The notes under the pieces were generated by a model. It was not told where the DNA came from. It did no database searches and saw only the letters and a list, made by a program, of their open reading frames with translations. Made by a program: the position numbers and the translations under genes. Of a stretch of DNA of 64,000 bases, positions 28,815 through 38,245 are shown one piece after another. Source of the stretch: Nodularia sp. NIES-3585 (GTDB lineage: Bacteria; Cyanobacteriota; Cyanobacteriia; Cyanobacteriales; Nostocaceae); NCBI RefSeq assembly GCF_002218065.1, contig NZ_BDUB01000001.1, forward strand, positions 3,443,270 to 3,507,269, read 5' to 3'. Within the stretch, counting starts at the first letter, position 1; each line of letters begins with the position of its first letter.

Positions 28815-28870
28815 TATTACGCGCACCGGAAACTACGAACTACGTTAGCGAAGCTCTCCCAAAGGGAGCA

Positions 28871-28899
28871 TTACGAATTACGAATTACGAATTACGAAT
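28871..28899. repeat. Short tandem repeat before dapB
   Basis: The unit attacga is repeated four times immediately upstream of the dapB start codon, so it replaces a normal ribosome binding site region. Confidence 0.6.
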
Positions 28900-28900
28900 T

Positions 28901-29737
28901 ATGACAAATCAAGCTCTTATCCCAGTGATTGTAAACGGTGCAGCCGGCAAAATGGGTCGTGAAGTAATTAAAGCAGTAGCCCAAGCACCAGATTTAAATT
29001 TAGTGGCTGCAATTGACACCAGTCCAGAACATCAAGACCAAGATGCTGGAGAATTGGCAGGTTTAAGCGAACCTTTAGAAGTGCCAATTACCAACCAATT
29101 TGAAGCCATGCTGGGTTATGTAGCTGGCGATAGAAACTCTCCTCCAGGGGTGATGGTAGACTTTACCCACCCTGATGGAGTTTATGATAATGTGCGGAGT
29201 GCGATCGCCTATGGAATTCGTCCAGTAGTGGGAACCACAGGCTTAAGTCCAAAACAACTGCAAGAATTAGCCGACTTTGCCGAAAAAGCGAGTACAGGTT
29301 GTCTAATTATTCCCAACTTTTCCATTGGAATGGTACTGTTACAGCAAGCCGCAGTCACAGCTTCCCAATATTTCGACCATGTAGAAATTATTGAACTCCA
29401 CCACAACCAAAAAGCTGATGCGCCCAGTGGAACGGCGATTCAAACCGCACAATTACTAGGAGAACTTGGTAAACCTTTTAACACAGCTATTGTCGAAGAG
29501 ACTGAAAAAATCCCAGGAGCCAGGGGTAGTTTAGCCGAAGAAGGGATTAGAATTCATAGTGTGCGCCTGCCGGGACTAATCGCCCATCAAGAAGTGATAT
29601 TTGGCGCACCCGGTCAAATTTATACATTAAGACATGATACCAGCGATCGCTCCTGTTATATGCCAGGAGTCCTGCTAGCAATTCGCAAAGTCTCGCAGCT
29701 AAAGTCATTAGTGTATGGATTAGAAAAAATACTTTAA
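28901..29737 (+). CDS. dapB: 4-hydroxy-tetrahydrodipicolinate reductase
   Basis: The enzyme reduces dihydrodipicolinate with NAD(P)H in lysine and diaminopimelate synthesis. The 278-aa protein begins [20 protein letters not shown] (nucleotide-binding loop), with [18 protein letters not shown] and the catalytic block [15 protein letters not shown] (His-His and Lys). The frame extends upstream to 28769, but those codons read through the Uma2 end and a tandem repeat, so the ATG at 28901 is chosen. A membrane protein gene follows 18 bp later. Confidence 0.94.
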   Translation: MTNQALIPVIVNGAAGKMGREVIKAVAQAPDLNLVAAIDTSPEHQDQDAGELAGLSEPLEVPITNQFEAMLGYVAGDRNSPPGVMVDFTHPDGVYDNVRSAIAYGIRPVVGTTGLSPKQLQELADFAEKASTGCLIIPNFSIGMVLLQQAAVTASQYFDHVEIIELHHNQKADAPSGTAIQTAQLLGELGKPFNTAIVEETEKIPGARGSLAEEGIRIHSVRLPGLIAHQEVIFGAPGQIYTLRHDTSDRSCYMPGVLLAIRKVSQLKSLVYGLEKIL

Positions 29738-29755
29738 CTGGCAAACTCAGCACTT

Positions 29756-30439
29756 ATGTTAGTTCCACTCACCCGGAAAAAATTTGAACAACTCATCCCC
29801 TTCATTGGTACTGGCGCACAGTACAAGTACTACGCAGGGAAATTTTCTAATTTTTTGCAGCGACTGTTAATTTCTGTCATCGCCATAGCGATAATTCTGC
29901 TAGCGGAAGTTTTGTTGAGACTAGAATTCGGCCCCATTACATTTTTAATTGGAGTCATGGGTGCTTTCTTTTGGCTATGGTATCCCGTATTTCAGGCCAG
30001 TATGCGAAATGTAAAATGCCGCCGTTATAAATACAGTGGCTTTTTTCGGGGTCGAGTTCTAGATTGGTGGATTACAGACAAATTAATGGGAAAACAAGAA
30101 ACCGTTAACAACAAAGGTGAATTGGTAATTGTTGAAAATAGAGAAAAACGGATTAACTTAGAAGTCGGTGACGATACAGGATTTACCGTAGAGTTACAAG
30201 CACCACTACGTAACTCTCACAAAGTGATTGTTCGGGGTCAAGTTGCCGAAATGATAGTCATGTCCAATCGTTCTGACTTAAGCAGCATTGAAGAATTCAG
30301 CGATGTATACATTCCCAGCCATGACTTGTGGGTAAACGACTATCCTTATCTGAGAAGAGACTTCTTTAATGAAGTCAGTCGCCGTTTGCGGAAAAAACAA
30401 CCAGAAAAACCCCCCCGCCGTCGCCAGAGAATGGAATAA
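29756..30439 (+). CDS. Conserved cyanobacterial membrane protein
   Basis: The 227-aa protein has two hydrophobic segments near residues 36-54 (LLISVIAIAIILLAEVLL) and 60-80 (ITFLIGVMGAFFWLWYPVF), then a soluble domain (VKCRRYKYSGFFRGRVLDWW, YIPSHDLWVNDYPYLRRDFF) and a very basic C-terminus. I recall homologues being labelled phosphate ABC transporter permease, which the sequence does not support. It lies 18 bp after dapB and is probably cotranscribed. The function is unknown. Confidence 0.7.
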   Translation: MLVPLTRKKFEQLIPFIGTGAQYKYYAGKFSNFLQRLLISVIAIAIILLAEVLLRLEFGPITFLIGVMGAFFWLWYPVFQASMRNVKCRRYKYSGFFRGRVLDWWITDKLMGKQETVNNKGELVIVENREKRINLEVGDDTGFTVELQAPLRNSHKVIVRGQVAEMIVMSNRSDLSSIEEFSDVYIPSHDLWVNDYPYLRRDFFNEVSRRLRKKQPEKPPRRRQRME

Positions 30440-30497
30440 GCATAATATTGGCCTCTATCTAAAAAAATCAACCTCTGTGTTCCCTCTTCCTCCGTGT

Positions 30498-30542
30498 TCT
30501 CTGTGCCTCTGCGGTATGCGCTGCGCGCACGCTACGCGAACG
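30498..30542. repeat. Dispersed repeat copy 1
   Basis: The sequence around tgcctctgcggtatgcgctg and cgcgcacgctacgc recurs almost unchanged at about 37266-37310. Both copies lie in intergenic DNA just after a plus-strand gene. Confidence 0.65.
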
Positions 30543-30558
30543 TTTATTCTTTGAACTA

Positions 30559-31185
30559 TTAATTTTTAACTCTCTCCTGTCCATAGGCTTGCCAAGCCAA
30601 ATCTACCAGTCCATCAACAATAGCAGATGCGACAACTGCATTACCTTTGCGACTGTCAATGATGATGTAAGGAACTTGAGAATCTTGCAAACCCTCCTTA
30701 GCCAGATCCGCATTCACAAAACCCACTGGAGTAGCAATTATCAAAGCCGGCTGAATTTCTTCAGATGCAATTAACTCCACCAAAGCAGTCAGGGCTGTTT
30801 GCGCTTGACCCACCACAAAAATACCTTCCGGGTAACGCTTGGCTAAAGTTTCAATTCCCCAAGCTGCACGAGATTTTTCTTTTTGGGGACGCGTCACAGT
30901 TTCCAGGCTGCAATAAACGGGATTAGCAAAAGTATTTTGAATATCCTGGGCAATCCCTACCTGTACCATTGGCACATCGACCACAATTGTAGTCCGTGCT
31001 GCCAAAGCTGCTGCACCAGCTTGTAAAGCACGTTCAGAAAAGCGAATCAAAGATTTATATTCAAAATCAGCCGTAGCATATATGACTCGCCGGACAATCT
31101 CATACTCTGCCGGTGAAAAAACATGATCACCTATTTCACTATCAATGATTGCTAAACTTTGAGCATCAGTTACGTGCCATTCCAT
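30559..31185 (-). CDS. cobH: Precorrin-8X methylmutase
   Basis: CobH moves the C-11 methyl to C-12 to form hydrogenobyrinate or cobyrinate in corrin synthesis. The 208-aa protein has the family blocks VRRVIYATADFEYKSLIRFS, VVDVPMVQVGI and the C-terminal AGTPVGFVNADLAKE-like ATPVGFVNADLAKEGL followed by IDSRKGNAVVASAIVDGLVD. The catalytic His is not assigned by eye. It converges on the dapB/membrane protein pair. A cobalamin riboswitch was looked for upstream and not found. Confidence 0.92.
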   Translation of the reverse strand: MEWHVTDAQSLAIIDSEIGDHVFSPAEYEIVRRVIYATADFEYKSLIRFSERALQAGAAALAARTTIVVDVPMVQVGIAQDIQNTFANPVYCSLETVTRPQKEKSRAAWGIETLAKRYPEGIFVVGQAQTALTALVELIASEEIQPALIIATPVGFVNADLAKEGLQDSQVPYIIIDSRKGNAVVASAIVDGLVDLAWQAYGQERVKN

Positions 31186-31278
31186 TGCTATTCAGCTCTG
31201 AGATACCAGCTTTCAGCTTATCAGCTTCAGGAACGCTCAGTGCTGAGTATTTTGATTTTTACTCAGCACTGAATAAAT

Positions 31279-32088
31279 TCAGGACTCAGCATTAGAAGAA
31301 GGACGAGTCAAAATCGGAGTCAGGAAGGCGACTAAAGCGCCAATCAGAAAACCAGAGATATTACGAACTAGAGGCAACCAGTCGCTGGTGCGAGTCACCA
31401 CTGGGCCAATACCAAAGGCAATAAACAAAATTCCCCACAAAGGTGAAAAAATTAACGCCCATTGCCAAGCAAAACCCTGTCCTTCTTTTTGGGGGTGAGC
31501 TGCAAATCCACAAATTATTCCCCCCACAACTGAGGTAATCAGTGTCAGTATCCATTGTTCCCTGGGTAGTCCAGGAACCACTGAGCAACCACCCTGAAGC
31601 AAACAGCCTTTAACCGAACTTAAGGCTTGCAAAATGGCTTGGTCTTCACCTTCGTCTCGAACAAAATACAAATTTCCGAAGCGGGTTTGCAATTCTATCC
31701 AAAAAGTCCGGGGTAGAAATTCATAAACGGCATCCCCCACACTAAAGCTGAGAATGTTACCGCCACGAGAGTCAGCAACTAGCAAAATACTTTTATCATC
31801 TAAACCCCAATAATTAATCACTGCCCGACCTGGGGTGCGGTCATACTGGGTTAATACTCGCAGTTTCCAGCCAGTTTCACCTTCAAATTGCTCTAAATCG
31901 GTTACCAGTTCGGCTTCTTGAATATCTGTGAGCGTTTTAGCTAAATCTATAACTGGAGTTTGAAAGTTGGGTAATAAGTCAGGATTATCATAAGCCAGTG
32001 CCGGAGGGGAGTGCATGACCCACATTGAACCAGCCAAGAAAAATACAGCAATTGATACCAGAGTTCGTCGCCAAAAACAAGACTGCAT
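31279..32088 (-). CDS. TPM-domain protein (Psb32-like)
   Basis: The 269-aa protein from MQSCFWRRTLVSIAVFFLAG has a signal peptide ending near PPALAYD, a TPM (DUF477) domain with VIDLAKTLTDIQEAELVTDL and DDKSILLVADSRGGNILSFS, then two or three membrane segments at the C-terminus. In cyanobacteria and plants TPM proteins of this layout (Psb32, TLP18.3) protect or repair photosystem II. I infer that role and do not assign a symbol. The frame is open to 32127, but the later ATG starts the signal peptide. Confidence 0.75.
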   Translation of the reverse strand: MQSCFWRRTLVSIAVFFLAGSMWVMHSPPALAYDNPDLLPNFQTPVIDLAKTLTDIQEAELVTDLEQFEGETGWKLRVLTQYDRTPGRAVINYWGLDDKSILLVADSRGGNILSFSVGDAVYEFLPRTFWIELQTRFGNLYFVRDEGEDQAILQALSSVKGCLLQGGCSVVPGLPREQWILTLITSVVGGIICGFAAHPQKEGQGFAWQWALIFSPLWGILFIAFGIGPVVTRTSDWLPLVRNISGFLIGALVAFLTPILTRPSSNAES

Positions 32089-32212
32089 GGACGTTGTTAT
32101 ATAAATATAGACGGTAGAAGTGAACAAGTTGTTTTAAAAGAGTATGGGAAAAGTGATACTTCTTTACACTTGTTTACTTTACTCTAATCTAAGGGATTTA
32201 AGCAAAGGTTAG

Positions 32213-32315
32213 TCATTGGTCATTAGTCATTAGTCATTAGTCATTGGGAAGTCAAAATCTTTTCCCCCCCACTCCCTACTCCCCACTCCCTACTCCCTAC
32301 TCCCCACTCCCTTCT
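32213..32315. repeat. Short tandem heptamer repeats
   Basis: First come four to five copies of a tcattag/tcattgg heptamer (about 32213-32247), then several copies of ctccctactcccca-type heptamers (about 32268-32313). Such STRR blocks are typical of heterocystous cyanobacteria. Confidence 0.75.
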
Positions 32316-32751
32316 TAACTTCTCGTTCTCGCAACGTTAGGGGTGGTTTTTCATGAATTGGTAGGCGTTCAACTCTCCGCGCGGGTTTTGGGCGTGTAAA
32401 GGACTTCCACGCGGTTTTCACGCCTACAACTAGGCTGCGAGTGCTTATCTGCACATTTTTAGCTTGTTTTCTCGCACTATCTAAGCTTTGGTCAACTTGC
32501 TTAACCACTTTACCTGCACTTTGTACACCTTCACTGACATCCTCGGTCAAATCTGTGATTTCCATCCCAGTTTTGCGGATGGAAATTAAAGTAGGTGGTA
32601 ACTCCCGCGAGAGAGTGTCAAACAGCTTTTCTGCACTGCGAGCAGCACGTGCTAACTCCTGCAAAGCCGGTATAGCCGCTACCAAAACAGCCGTCAAACT
32701 GGCGGCGACTAAGAATAAAGACAGTCCCAACCAAAATAGGGGATCAATCAC
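32290..32751 (-). CDS. DUF948 domain-containing protein
   Basis: The 153-aa protein has an N-terminal membrane helix (DPLFWLGLSLFLVAASLTAV, LVAAIPAL) and a helical region with LARAARSAEKLFDTLSRELP and TGMEITDLTEDVSEGVQSAG, the DUF948 pattern. The C-terminus is basic and its last codons run into a heptamer repeat block. It is paired with a YtxH-type gene 20 bp upstream; this pair is common in bacteria and associated with envelope stress, but the function is not established. Confidence 0.78.
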   Translation of the reverse strand: MIDPLFWLGLSLFLVAASLTAVLVAAIPALQELARAARSAEKLFDTLSRELPPTLISIRKTGMEITDLTEDVSEGVQSAGKVVKQVDQSLDSARKQAKNVQISTRSLVVGVKTAWKSFTRPKPARRVERLPIHEKPPLTLREREVKKGVGSRE

Positions 32752-32771
32752 GGTTATGGCATCTATGAGCG

Positions 32772-33113
32772 TTACAATTGCTGGGAAAGAGAGTCTGAGT
32801 CGTTTTCAGCTTGTTGCTGCTTCAAGTTTTGGCTTTCGCGTTGACTAGCATCTACACCAGCCGCGATCGCATCTTGCAGTTTCTCTAAAGTATCATCCCA
32901 ATTTCTCACAGCACTGGCAGAAAGTCGATCGGCTTGGATTTGTACACTTGTTGATAAATCTTCTGCCAAATCGGGGATAGCATTGGCAGACTTTTGCAAA
33001 ATTTTCCGCGTTTCGCGCCCTGTGCGCGGTGCTACGAGCAAACCAGTTAAAGCACCAATCGTAGCTCCCAGCATGAACCCGCCAAAAAATACTCCAGAAC
33101 GATTATTAGACAT
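32772..33113 (-). CDS. YtxH domain-containing protein
   Basis: The 113-aa protein starts MSNNRSGVFFGGFMLGATIG, with the glycine-rich membrane helix and the LLVAPRTGRETRKIL motif of the YtxH family, followed by an amphipathic helical tail. The start at 33113 is preceded by GGAGagaaac; the longer frame to 33173 lacks such support. The next gene in the same direction is the DUF948 protein. Confidence 0.85.
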   Translation of the reverse strand: MSNNRSGVFFGGFMLGATIGALTGLLVAPRTGRETRKILQKSANAIPDLAEDLSTSVQIQADRLSASAVRNWDDTLEKLQDAIAAGVDASQRESQNLKQQQAENDSDSLSQQL

Positions 33114-33227
33114 ATTAATTGTTTCTCTCCTTACACCCATTTTAGGCGTGATTTTTACCCTACCAAGATTCAAATGATTCTATTTAATTACTGTATCGTG
33201 ACAATATACCCATCGGAAATGTTGCTT

Positions 33228-33563
33228 TTATTGAGCGACTGTCTTTTTTCTTAATTTCAACCCTTTCCAGCTAAAAGAGCGTCCCCAGAATCGCTTTCCT
33301 AACAATAACAGACTGATAATTTGACGTACTTGTTGGATTTGTATCTGTAGCTTTTCGTTTCCCTGACGCAGGCTATGAATCTTTTGTTGGCTAATCTCAA
33401 TATTTTCAGGTGCTTGATACAAAACCGCATGAGTATGACGTTCGTAGGCGTTGAGTTTATCAGCTATGCACCCTATCCACTGCTTGAGTTTCCACACTCG
33501 CCAAGCTATGTAGATTAGCATAAGTGAGATAAGAGTGTTAATTACGACAACTGTCGTTACCAT
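33228..33563 (-). CDS. Hypothetical coiled-coil membrane protein
   Basis: The 111-aa protein has an N-terminal membrane helix (MVTTVVVINTLISLMLIYIA), then a probable coiled coil (QQKIHSLRQGNEKLQIQIQQ) and a basic tail (KLRKKTVAQ). It is third in a run of small membrane-anchored helical genes on this strand (with YtxH and DUF948), but 115 bp away. No family name is recognised. Confidence 0.65.
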   Translation of the reverse strand: MVTTVVVINTLISLMLIYIAWRVWKLKQWIGCIADKLNAYERHTHAVLYQAPENIEISQQKIHSLRQGNEKLQIQIQQVRQIISLLLLGKRFWGRSFSWKGLKLRKKTVAQ

Positions 33564-33811
33564 TATTAATCTTTACCAAAATGATTTTTAGGAAACTATT
33601 TTGTATCGCTTGAATTTTGTTCTGATTTAATGATAGCGATAGAACCGCACAGTTAATCTGATTGCACATCTTTAAACTCCCCCCTGCACCCTGCCCCCTG
33701 CACCCCTGCCTCTTCTCCAAGTTGCCAGAACTGGGTTATCACGCTAGTGTGGAGAGCTGCTATTGCTCTCGGCGTAGTAATTTCTCTTAGGATCTTCAGA
33801 TAACTGGAACT

Positions 33812-36800
33812 ATGATTGAGCTTGGTTCACTGGTGCAGTCCCAGAACAACTATTTGGGAATAGGAAAAGTTACTGAGATATCTCCACCTGATGTGATGGT
33901 CGAGTATTTCTGCTCAGGAGGGCAACGCCTCCAAAAAACTTTACCTTTAGATTCCCTTTCTCAGGTTAAACTTCAGCCTCAAACCCGATGCTACATTAGC
34001 GCACCCACCCAGGATACATGGTTAATTGGCCGAATTTGTACCTGGGATGAAGATGCAGAAATGTATCAAATTGATTTACCAGATAAGAAAACGACAATTG
34101 CCACGGAACAGGAAATTTATGTCCGTTGTAATATACCAATTGCAGACCCGATTGATACTCTAGCCATGAAGGGTCACGAAACACCCTACTTTCATGACAA
34201 AAGATTAACTTTTGTGAAATCTCTGATTAAACAACGCGCTATGAGTCGCGGGATGAGAGGGTTGATTTCGGCGAACATTGAACTTTATCCTCATCAAGTG
34301 GAAGTTGTTCGGCGGGTACTGGAAGACCCAATTCAGCGCTATTTATTAGCAGATGAGGTGGGACTCGGAAAAACCATTGAAGCGGGTGCGATTCTCCGTC
34401 AATTCCTGATTGATGAACCAAAAAAAGGGGCGGTGGTATTGGTTCCCCAATATTTGCTCCCACAATGGCGGGCTGAGTTAGAAAATAAATTTTACATCTC
34501 CCATTTTGGTAAACGGGTGGTGGTGCTGGCGCTGGAAGATGTCCATAGAATCAACCAGAAAGCTAATATCGGCTGCTTAATTTTAGATGAAGCTCACCAT
34601 ATTGCGGCGATGGCAACTTCTAGGGATGCAGCAGTGCGTCAGCGTTTTGAGTCTTGTAAAAATCTGGCTCATAAAAGCGATCGCTTACTTTTATTATCTG
34701 CTACTCCTGTCCTCAACCACGAGCAGGATTTTCTCGCCATGTTGCACCTGCTTGATCCTGTAACCTATAAATTGCATGATTTAGCAGGTTTTCGTGCCAG
34801 AGTGGCAAATTGTCAGGAAATCGGCAGATTTATGCTTTCTTTTCAAGAAGGTGCAAATGACACTGTTCTGAAAACTCATCTCAAGGAACTGCGAAAACTG
34901 TTTGCAGAGGATGAGTATTTGCTCAATCAGGCGGACAATTTAGAAAAGTCTTTAAAAGCCAAATCCACTGAGCAAAATCAAATTATCTCAGCAATTCGTA
35001 GTCACATTAGCGAAACCTATCGGCTACATCGGCGAATGCTGCGTAACCGTCGCGCTGCGGTGGAAGATGTCATCTTTGATCGGGATGTGACACCAAAAGA
35101 AGAATATGATTTAGATGAGCGATCGCTTGATCTTCATGAACTCATAGAAAAATGGCGTACCACCGCCCCGAAAGAACAGCCCTATCAACAGATTTTTCTG
35201 CTCTTATTCCTCGCTTCTGGTACTTGGTTAGGAATTTTAGAACAGGTAATTAACGCCCGTTTAACAGGTAAAACTCCATCTCAACTCATCCCAGAGTTCA
35301 AAGAAAATGAACTTCGCATCTTAACTACAACCCCTCAATTCCCTGGGGAAGAAGAAATTTTGCAATCGGCGTTAAAGATTCTGGGTCAACCTGTAGATGA
35401 AGGCGAACGCACAGAAAATTTGACTACAGTGTTACTAAATCAGCTAGCTACATACTTCAAAATTTCCGCAAGTGTTCGCAGAAATAAGCCAGAATTAATC
35501 ACCAGAATACAGCATAGAATTCGCAGACCAATTCCTGGGGATGTTCTGCCGAAAATTGTCGTATTTACAAGTTTTGTCCAATCTGGTAAACAAATTGTCC
35601 AACGTTTAGCTAATAGCTTCGGTGCAGAGACAATTGCCAGCCATCAATTGGGCGAACCACGAGAAAAAGTGGCGGAAAACTTAACGAGATTCCAGAATAA
35701 TCCTGACTGCTTTATTTTAGTATGCGATCGCTCTGGAGAAGAAGGACTAAACCTGCAATTTGCCGACTGCTTCATTCACTTTGACTTACCTTGGTCTCCC
35801 AATAAATTAGAACAAAGAATTGGCAGATTTGACCGCATTGGTAGTAAAATCGGAGTTCAATCTTATGCCTTGCTTGGTCCCTTCTTAGAAGATAGTCCCC
35901 AAAATGCTTGGTATCAAGTTCTAAAAAATGGGTTTGATATCTTTGAAAGATCAATTGCCAGTCTACAATTTTATGTAGATGAGAAATTGCAAGAATTAGA
36001 AACAGCTTTGTTTGAATCAGGTGCTGCGGGATTATTGGCCATGATTTCGCCAATTCAGCAACAAATCACCGCCGAAACCTTGAAAATTAGCGAGCAAACT
36101 GCACTGGATGAAATTGATATTCTCGACGAAGAAACCACCCAGTATTTTCAAAACCTCGATGATTACGATGCAAGTCATGTAGAAATTAAACAAGCCGTTG
36201 AAGGCTGGATGTGTGATGCACTGGGATTTAAATCAGTTAATAATCCCAATTCCGCAGAAATTAAGCGTTATCAACCAACAACGCGCACTTTGGTTTCTCT
36301 CGACGAGTTAAAAACTCACTTTGCGAATAATAATACAGAGCAATTTGGGACTTACAATCGGCGGATAGCAAACCAAAATTCTGGTACTAAACTTTTCCGC
36401 ATTGGTGAAGGATTAATAGAAGCACTTGTTAGCCATATAAATTGGGATGATAGAGGTAAAGCTTTTGCTGTCTGGCGCACCGATGAAACTTGGGATGCGA
36501 AAGAAGGTAAAGAATGGTTTGGTTTCCGATTCAATTTTGTAGTCGAAACACATTTAGAAGCGGTCAAGCAAGTTTTAACAACCCACAAACTAGATAATTC
36601 CCAACTCAAAACCTTAAAGCGGCGAGTTGATGCTTTATTTCCCCCCATGCTAGAAACTATCTTTGTTGATGGTCGCTCTAATCCCATGAGTTTGGTTGAA
36701 GATAAATCGCTCTTAAATGTTCTGCAACGACCGTATAAAGACAGAAACAGTGATAGAGCCAGAGATTTTAATCTAGCAAAAGAGCGCTTAGGAATTATTG

Positions 36801-37114
36801 ATGCTTTTGTCGATGCTAGCGAGTGGAAGAATTTCTGTCTTCAAGCTCGTAGTAGTTCTGGGGAATTACTCTTAAACCATCCTGACTTTATCAAACTGCA
36901 CGAACAATATGCTCAAATTGCCGAGCAGAAATTGAACAAAAAAGTAGAGCAATTAAACCTGCGTCTAAAACGGCAAAATGATGATTCTGCACTCGCTGAA
37001 GAATTGCAAATAGAAAGTGCATTAAGTACAGCCATTTTAGACGGGATTCGCCAGCCTCAGATTCGCCTTGATTCCGTTGGTTTCATTGTCGTATCAGGAC
37101 ATAATCCTCTGTAA
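33812..37114 (+). CDS. SNF2-family helicase, DpdE-like
   Basis: The 1100-aa protein has an N-terminal beta-rich region (IELGSLVQSQNNYLGIGKVT), then a SNF2/RapA-type ATPase: motif I LLADEVGLGKTIEAGAIL (about residue 180), DEAH as LILDEAHHIA, motif III LLLSATP, and the C-terminal lobe with CDRSGEEGLNLQFADCFIHF followed by DLPWSPNKLEQRIGRFDRIG. The overall layout resembles DpdE of the 7-deazaguanine DNA modification cluster and, less closely, DrmD of DISARM. None of the other dpd or drm genes is nearby, so it is an orphan and its role is unknown. Confidence 0.8.
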   Translation: MIELGSLVQSQNNYLGIGKVTEISPPDVMVEYFCSGGQRLQKTLPLDSLSQVKLQPQTRCYISAPTQDTWLIGRICTWDEDAEMYQIDLPDKKTTIATEQEIYVRCNIPIADPIDTLAMKGHETPYFHDKRLTFVKSLIKQRAMSRGMRGLISANIELYPHQVEVVRRVLEDPIQRYLLADEVGLGKTIEAGAILRQFLIDEPKKGAVVLVPQYLLPQWRAELENKFYISHFGKRVVVLALEDVHRINQKANIGCLILDEAHHIAAMATSRDAAVRQRFESCKNLAHKSDRLLLLSATPVLNHEQDFLAMLHLLDPVTYKLHDLAGFRARVANCQEIGRFMLSFQEGANDTVLKTHLKELRKLFAEDEYLLNQADNLEKSLKAKSTEQNQIISAIRSHISETYRLHRRMLRNRRAAVEDVIFDRDVTPKEEYDLDERSLDLHELIEKWRTTAPKEQPYQQIFLLLFLASGTWLGILEQVINARLTGKTPSQLIPEFKENELRILTTTPQFPGEEEILQSALKILGQPVDEGERTENLTTVLLNQLATYFKISASVRRNKPELITRIQHRIRRPIPGDVLPKIVVFTSFVQSGKQIVQRLANSFGAETIASHQLGEPREKVAENLTRFQNNPDCFILVCDRSGEEGLNLQFADCFIHFDLPWSPNKLEQRIGRFDRIGSKIGVQSYALLGPFLEDSPQNAWYQVLKNGFDIFERSIASLQFYVDEKLQELETALFESGAAGLLAMISPIQQQITAETLKISEQTALDEIDILDEETTQYFQNLDDYDASHVEIKQAVEGWMCDALGFKSVNNPNSAEIKRYQPTTRTLVSLDELKTHFANNNTEQFGTYNRRIANQNSGTKLFRIGEGLIEALVSHINWDDRGKAFAVWRTDETWDAKEGKEWFGFRFNFVVETHLEAVKQVLTTHKLDNSQLKTLKRRVDALFPPMLETIFVDGRSNPMSLVEDKSLLNVLQRPYKDRNSDRARDFNLAKERLGIIDAFVDASEWKNFCLQARSSSGELLLNHPDFIKLHEQYAQIAEQKLNKKVEQLNLRLKRQNDDSALAEELQIESALSTAILDGIRQPQIRLDSVGFIVVSGHNPL

Positions 37115-37153
37115 AACTGCCCATAATCCTACTAACAAAAACTGCAACTCAGT

Positions 37154-37190
37154 TCCCCGACTTCGTGAAGAAATCGGGGATATTTTTTTT
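37154..37190 (+). terminator. Intrinsic terminator of the SNF2 gene
   Basis: The stem TCCCCGA / TCGGGGA encloses cttcgtgaagaaa, itself able to pair, and is followed by tatttttttt. It lies 40 bp after the stop codon. Confidence 0.8.
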
Positions 37191-37265
37191 CCTTCGTCAC
37201 TTATTTAAAATTCAATATAGTTAACTTAAAAAAACCACCATCTCTTTCTTCTCTCTCTGTGTCCT

Positions 37266-37310
37266 CTGTGCCTCTGCGGTATGCGCTGCGCGCACGCTAC
37301 GCTAACGTTA
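37266..37310. repeat. Dispersed repeat copy 2
   Basis: This is the same tgcctctgcggtatgcgctg / cgcgcacgctacgc sequence as at 30498-30542, here followed by taacgtt. Confidence 0.65.
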
Positions 37311-37968
37311 AAAAAAGAGTGATAGCCTGAACTAAACCGTATTGGTTAAAGATTTCTCTAATAAATCGAAGTACATATTTCGCAAATAGGCGTTGCTGAA
37401 TCAAAGTATGAAATGCCAAAATTACCTTTGTTTTTCTTCGTACCTTTGCGCCTTTGCGCCTAACGCACTTCGTGCTAGAGCCTACGGCACGCTCCGCGAA
37501 CGCTAGACCCTACGGCACGCTACGCGAACGCTGATGCGTGAAATAAATTCATACTCTTAATCAACAACGCCCGCAAATATCTAATATAGCAACCGCCAAG
37601 GACGTTAGGACATAAACTGATCATAAAAGTTAGACACCGAAAGGTTTTTACCCGACTCTCCACTCCCGACTCCCCAGCTATAGTTGACTAAAATGCGACG
37701 AATTAAGAGATAATTGTAAATAATTCTTTATTAACTAGAAACCGGATTCAAACAACTACCAATCACAGTTACCATACTCAAGAAAGTTTTTAAGTAACTT
37801 TTTGTTAATTTATCAATGTAGTAAAGCAATACTTAATCTTCATAAACTTATAAATCCCTTTATTAAGTTTTTAATAATAGTTGTCTCAGCTTGTATATGC
37901 AGACAAAATCTGCCGCCTAAATTGTGTAATCTAAAAACAACTAAGCTAATGAAAAACTTGAGGTCTTA

Positions 37969-38184
37969 ATGACTCCTAAAATTCTGCGTCAGCTTTGGTC
38001 TGTGGTTGAAAATTCTCAAACCAAGATTCTATTGCAGATGGACGATGCTAGCTTGGTAAAATGGCTAGTAAAACAAACTACAAATCAAGCCTCGTTAGAT
38101 CCCAACGAAACTGATTACCTGAGTGACTACGTTCAATCCCGGCTCACCCTCATACGTGATCTTGCTTATGAGCGCCAATGTTAA
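37969..38184 (+). CDS. Small conserved-looking hypothetical protein, 71 aa
   Basis: The frame MTPKILRQLWSVVENSQTKI runs 71 codons and ends before a strong bidirectional hairpin. A ttGAGGtctta ribosome binding site precedes the ATG, and codon use is ordinary. The product looks helical (LVKWLVKQTTNQ, DYLSDYVQSRLTLIRDL). I believe similar small proteins occur in other Nostocales, but no function or family name is known to me. Confidence 0.7.
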   Translation: MTPKILRQLWSVVENSQTKILLQMDDASLVKWLVKQTTNQASLDPNETDYLSDYVQSRLTLIRDLAYERQC

Positions 38185-38200
38185 GAGTAATGAACTTGTA

Positions 38201-38242
38201 ATAGACCACAGTCAATAGTTAAAACTATTGGCTATGGTCTAT
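38201..38242. terminator. Bidirectional terminator
   Basis: Two 20-base arms (ATAGACCACAGTCAATAGTT and its partner at 38223-38242) pair at 18 of 20 positions with a two-base loop. It lies exactly between the convergent 71-aa gene and ribD. Confidence 0.85.
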
Positions 38243-38245
38243 CAA

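Larger units (their letters stand above)
37115..37968. other. Repeat-rich intergenic region
   Basis: The 854 bp contain the terminator at 37154-37190, the second copy of the tgcctctgcggtatgcgctg repeat, several gcacgctacgcgaacgct units (37470-37535) and an AT-rich end that should carry the promoter of the small gene at 37969. No ORF is supported. Confidence 0.6.

Noticed and set aside
31186-31278. Possible cobalamin riboswitch near cobH
   Set aside because: No B12-box or conserved core was found upstream of cobH.
32213-32313. Heptamer tandems considered as CRISPR-like
   Set aside because: Units are 7 bp without spacers; these are STRR repeats. No CRISPR array or cas gene was found in the window.
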